Below, piece by piece: positions 59,657-64,000 of a stretch of DNA of 64,000 bases. The translations under genes and the position numbers were made by a program. The stretch is from Mimachlamys varia (taxonomy: Eukaryota > Mollusca > Bivalvia > Pectinida > Pectinidae), in the NCBI GenBank assembly GCA_947623455.1, contig OX392543.1, positions 14,506,757 through 14,570,756 of the forward strand, read 5' to 3'. Every line of letters begins with the position of its first letter. Within the stretch, counting starts at the first letter, position 1. The notes beneath the pieces were generated by a model. That model did not search any database and was not told the origin of the DNA. It saw only the letters and a list, made by a program, of their open reading frames with translations.

Positions 59657-60708
59657 TACAGGTAAGCTTCCCACGCAAGTAAGGTTGTAGTATACAGGTA
59701 AACTACCCACGCTAGTTAGGTTGTAGTATACAGATAACTACCCACGCCAGTAAGGTTGTAGTATACAAGTAAACTACCCACGCCAGTAAGGTTGTAGTAT
59801 ACAAGTAAACTACCCTCGCCAGTAAGGTTGTAGTATACAAGTAAACTACCCACGCCAGTAAGGTTGTAGTATACAAGTAAACTACCCACGCCAGTAAGGT
59901 TGTAGTATACAGTTAAACTACCCTCGCCAGTAAGGTTGTGGTATACAGGTAAACTACCCACGCCAGTAAGGTTGTAGTATACAAGTAAACTACCCACGCC
60001 AGTAAGGTTGTAGTATACAAGTAAACTACCCACGCCAGTCAGGTTGTAGTATACAGGACTATCTCCGCCAGTAAGGTTGTAGTATACAAGTAAACTACCC
60101 TCGCTTGTAAGGTTGTCGTATACAGGTAAACTCCCTCGCCAGTAAGGTTGTAGTATACAAGTAAACTACCCACGCCAGTAAGGTTGTAGTATACAGTTAA
60201 ACTACCCTCGTCAGTAAGGTTGTAGTATACAAGTAAACTACCCACGCCAGTAAGGTTGTAGTATACAAGTAAACTACCCTCGCCAGTAAGGTTGTAGTAT
60301 ACAAGTAAACTAGCCATGCCAGTAAGGTTGTAGTATACAGGACTATCTCCGCCAGTAAGCTTGTAGTATGCAGGTAAACTACCCTCGCCAGTAAGGTTGT
60401 AGTATACAGGTAAACTACCAACGCCAGTAAGGTTGTAGTATACAGGTAAACTACCCACGTCAGTAAGGTTGTAGTATACAGATAAACTTCCCACGCCAGT
60501 AAGGTTGTAGTATACAGATAAACTACCCTAGCCAGTAAGGTTGTAGTATACAGGTAAACTGCCCACGCCAGTAATTTTGTAGTATACAGGTAAACTACCC
60601 ACGACAGTAAGTTTGTAGTATACAGGTAAACTACCCACGCCAGTAAGGTTGTAGTATACAGGTAAACTACCCACGCCAGTAAGGTTATAGTATCTAGGTA
60701 AAATACAA
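59657..60708 (-). repeat. 36-bp minisatellite, about 29 copies
   Basis: Plus-strand unit ccagtaaggttgtagtatac followed by aagtaaactacccacg. On the minus strand it gives a 12-residue protein repeat (GSLLVYYNLTGV) with frames of 105, 151 and 74 codons. The array breaks frame where units have indels, which argues against coding. Confidence 0.95.
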
Positions 60709-60892
60709 GTAAATGTTAAAATCTTCTATACAAAAACGTTCTCCTCTTCATTATTCATTATTATTACTTATTCATTTATTTATCAACCCTTGATATCATA
60801 TCATACAGCAATTTCTGCGTCTTTACACTACGTACTAGAATTAATAAAACTAGCCTATTCAAAACAATTAATCAATACAATTTTTGAGGAAC

Positions 60893-61085
60893 TAGCAGAA
60901 TCTATCCTATCAGGCTCTAACTAATAACCCTATATCAACTGTTAATATCACACTGTAAATGCATAACTGTGTGTTTGATTGAGATGTAGTGTGTTCTGTT
61001 TGTAATGGGACTATGTTTCTAAAGATATCTTTTAGTGACACGTTACTATGTTATAACACAGATACCACACTAAATCACATTTAAT
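60893..61085 (-). mobile_element. SINE family 4, partial and diverged copy
   Basis: Words tgtgttctgtttgtaatggg actatg, tttagtgacacgtta and tatcaggctctaactaataa correspond in order to the 46574-46924 copy. The tRNA-like head is missing. Confidence 0.55.
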
Positions 61086-61994
61086 GTTCCACTTTGGTTG
61101 ATGAATTTGTCCTTGTGCATGACGACTTCCAGACTCTAGTCCTGCTACATACATGGACAGCATGCAAAGTGGTAACAATTCGATCAGTCTGGAAATTAAT
61201 TCATTGAAAAGATAAGAAACTCAAATAACATGACTTAATTATAAAAGAAGTTCAATGTCTGTCCTCCTATTATAATTTACATACCAATTGAATCATAATA
61301 ATACGAAGACAGTAGATAGCTATTTTAATTTGTCAAACTTCTTAACCAGTATACAAAATAGTTGTGGTTGAGAATGATGCCAGTTTTCACTTTGAGGGCG
61401 AAACATTAACTTTGATGTGACATGTACATGGTGGCTGTCGTTGAGGAAACTTAAATCAGTGTTCTTTAAATTGTTTATCCAAAACATAGAGTTGCCGATT
61501 TTTATCAACTTACAGATAGCCCTCAATGTTGAATTAACAACTCATTTGTTAAATTCGTTGTTTGATAATTCAGTTAATCAGGTAAGACTATTTCGTCGAA
61601 AGATGTATTGTCTAGTATTGGTATTGTGAATCCAACCAGCACAGAATGTCAACATATCTTATTTCGCCATTATTATGAAACGAAATCATTCCTTCAAATA
61701 TCAATAGTTGTAAAAGGCCCGAGGACCGAGATGAGGGAGCGAGAAATAATGATGTAACTTATAGAGGGAAGAATCAAAACTACTCTGAGCAAATCTCGTT
61801 AATGGTGTTTTCCTTCTATCAAATACTGTCAACCTTTCAGTATATGCTGTGTGTTAGGATCATCTTTTAAATGCTAGAGGGAAGTTTTCTTTTACTTATG
61901 ATAATACATCTCAATAAAACAGTACGAATATGAGATAACGTCCAGCTCATTATTTGAGAAATATTTGGTATCTATATGTGATATTAAGATGGAC
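61086..61994. other. Intergenic with one FB fragment
   Basis: An FB fragment at about 61386-61455 (aacattaactttgatgtgac, catggtggctgtcgttga) is all that was recognised. Confidence 0.45.
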
Positions 61995-62212
61995 TTTTTT
62001 TAGTATGCTCATCGGTGTGCTTACTCGGTTTGTTTAATAAAGATACTCGGTTCTCACTTTGAGAACTTGATGTTTACTTGGAAGTGACCAATTTTTACAC
62101 GGCGGGTGTCGTTGATAATAAGGGTATTCATGTTAATCTTTTCTTTGTTCATATCTTGCTTCTAGTTTAATCGATTTTGAGTTCTAATTATGGTTTTGTT
62201 GATGCTTTGGTA
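61995..62212 (+). mobile_element. FB half copy, broken at its end by a pogo-like MITE
   Basis: Runs from ggtgtgcttactcggtttgt through tctcactttgagaacttgat and tttacacggcgggtgtcgtt to gatgctttggta, where other copies read ggtattctctg. A segment including the ttccggaacacctgg block is deleted. Confidence 0.75.
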
Positions 62213-62677
62213 CAGTGGACCCGCGATAATCCGAACGCTGATAGTCCGGAAAACTCACAATTCGGACGGAAATGCAAAGAACGGATTTCGGTCACGTTAT
62301 TTGTAGTCATCCGTCTGGAAATTCTGATTCCGTTTCCGTAACTTCATTTTGGGAACGGAACGTACTTAACATTAGCGAAAATTCCCGCGATAATCCGGAC
62401 GATTTTTTCATCAACGCAGAGATAAAACAGTCGGGGCAACTCACCTATGTCAACAGCAGTACAGAATATCGGTACATCAGTAAATATTTATATTAACCAA
62501 AAACCCAAATTTATTTATGTAATGTCATTTGATCGTATCGCCCGGTAAAAAGTCAATGAGAATAACTCTCGTGCGACATATTTTTTGACCTTGTTAACAA
62601 ACCTCGGCAGTCCGGAAAACTCGTAATCCGGATGGCTTGAACTGGGAACGAAGTGTCCGAATTATCGCGGTCCACTG
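62213..62677 (+). mobile_element. 465-bp pogo/Tigger-like MITE
   Basis: Ends cagtggacccgcgataatcc and cagtggaccgcgataattcg (reverse complement of right), flanked by TA at 62211-62212 and 62678-62679. Subterminal agtccggaaaactc occurs on both sides in inverted sense. A 74-codon frame inside shows no transposase motif. The terminal word resembles the pogo group of Tc1/mariner. Confidence 0.85.
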
Positions 62678-62679
62678 TA

Positions 62680-63042
62680 TTTGCTGATATAGCAAGGTAT
62701 ACATAAATTTCAGTTTCACAACTGAGTAAATTCTCCTATTCTTTATAATGTGATACAACACATCGTGTTACAAGCGCAGGGGATACACCGAATTAAATTG
62801 CTACATAATATTCTCAAATATACACAATGTAGCCTGAAAGGTCGGGTGTTGCCATGGATTGGATCACCTACTCGACTATGTAGGTTATCTCTGAGTACTT
62901 TGATTTACTCCAACAAGATTGATTGATATCGGGTTCGATAAAGGGTTATCTCCTTACTTTTCTTTTAAGTTTACTGGGTGATAAAAAAAAGCCGAGAACG
63001 CCGTATAGTGACGGCGCTCGAAATATTTTTTTTGAGTTTGCT
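62680..63042. other. Intergenic with a small hairpin
   Basis: The GC-rich hairpin cgagaacgccg...cggcgctcg (62993-63020), followed by a T run, lies here. Nothing else recognised. Confidence 0.45.
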
Positions 63043-63165
63043 TTTTAGTGTGCATACTTGTTGTGATTGATAATGAAGGCTTGGTTCTCATTAGCGGATT
63101 GATGCTCACTTAGATGTGACAAAGATTTACATGGCGGATGTCGTCGATGAAACAATAAATGCCCA
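63043..63165 (+). mobile_element. FB half copy, truncated
   Basis: Words tgcatacttgttgtgattga, ttggttctcatt, cttagatgtgacaaagattt and catggcggatgtcgtcgatg lie in family order, then similarity stops. Confidence 0.75.
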
Positions 63166-64000
63166 TGTTTCCCTTTCAAAAAATCAAAAAAATGTTCTTC
63201 TATTGCAACTATATTATTTAAATGTCATTTTGTTTTGGTCAACACTTTGTGTAAACACGTCTGGCCCCCGGGAACGGTTATCTATACATTAACTGTTATG
63301 TCGTAGGCTATGTCACGTTCCAAACTCACTTTATTGGCGTGTTTATGGCGTGTAAACACAATTTGCTGGAAGAACCTTCCTTCAAACTCATCGCAAATAT
63401 TGTTAACAGGCCTAGGTAATTCAACTATTCTTGCCATATACTAGTCCACTATATATGCTATAATTTAGCAAACGCCCTGGAGAGGTCGCAACTGTAATGT
63501 AAGTTTTTGTTAATTAAGAATTGAATGTAAATTTCTGTTGCTGTTGCTTGCATTGGTTGATGAAGGGAAGCGAACCTCATACTAATGAAATACACTGCAA
63601 AGATCTTGATAATTGGTGCTGAAGAAAACGTCAGTTTTATTTTTCAGATCAAGACATTTTGAAGCTTTCTGCGATATGATACGGCCATTTCGCATTGGTA
63701 TGTAATGCTATTTAACTGTGCATTACACTCGTACATGATTGTACACAACGCGAACATTACATCATCCTCAATGTCCAGGGGTTTCGATCACCTCTGTAAT
63801 ATATTTCATTGTAAAACTGAAGGTTCTGTTTGCGCCATCTTGTTGATGAGAAAAGAAGACTTGCTCGACCCTTTGATAAACCTCGAGGTCGCATAACGGT
63901 TAAAACTGACAGGCTTAGAAGTCGGTTGCGGCTCTATTGTAATATTCATAGGACAGGCATGCAGCCTAGCGATTGGTCAGTTTATTTTGTTTAGTTTAGA
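63166..64000. other. Intergenic, nothing recognised
   Basis: A 63-residue plus frame (63705-63896) shows no family resemblance. No repeat of other parts of the window found. Confidence 0.45.

Noticed and set aside
59716..60494. Secreted VYYNLTG-repeat protein
   Set aside because: Same cause with a 36-bp unit; indels break the frame several times and no signal peptide or start context is seen.

Overview
The window looks like repeat-rich, AT-rich nuclear DNA of a marine invertebrate, most likely a mollusc and probably a bivalve. This rests on eukaryotic gene structure, several tRNA-headed SINE families (one carrying the block tttctccgggtactccgg that I associate with mollusc SINEs), many short inverted-repeat transposons, minisatellites, and remnants of a CR1/Jockey-like LINE and a Penelope-like element. 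The species call is an inference from memory; nothing here identifies it. There is no operon, CRISPR array, phage or prokaryotic signature.

Coding content is very low. The one convincing gene is a 375-residue, single-coding-exon, Brainiac-like beta-1,3-glycosyltransferase (GT31) on the minus strand at 22808-23935, with a good 3' splice site just upstream of its ATG. A second, weaker candidate is a terminal exon on the minus strand at 31050-31600, which ends just before an AATAAA signal. All other longer open frames fall in repeats or show no family resemblance.

Layout: 0-6 kb holds a hairpin-TATA patch, foldback repeats, a truncated TTAA MITE and a long-TIR MITE. 6.6-8.7 kb is a decayed LINE on the minus strand, abutting a tRNA-derived SINE. 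10-12.9 kb has two TIR elements and a SINE. 12.9-17.3 kb is a three-fold tandem duplication built around a 38-bp minisatellite, with a 938-bp TA-target transposon inserted in it. 17.8-22.8 kb is a mosaic of SINEs and MITEs. 22.8-23.9 kb is the glycosyltransferase, followed upstream by a cluster of palindromes (24.0-25.1 kb). 25.7-28.6 kb is a transposon nested inside a MITE. 29.7-36.3 kb has duplications, foldback copies, the candidate exon and a 30-bp minisatellite. 36.5-44.1 kb is a 2.7-kb unit repeated three times. 44.3-51.9 kb contains MITEs, a Penelope-like C-terminal fragment between inverted repeats, and four SINE families. 54.0-60.7 kb holds a 0.59-kb tandem duplication, a 68-bp satellite of about 34 copies, and 21-bp and 36-bp minisatellites. 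60.9-64 kb has SINE, foldback and pogo-like remnants.

The window therefore contains no multi-gene system. Its interest lies in transposon archaeology: several insertions can be undone by eye to restore the target exactly or nearly so, which gives the order in which families were active. Coordinates of diverged repeats are approximate to about 10-20 bases. All family comparisons were made by eye within the window.
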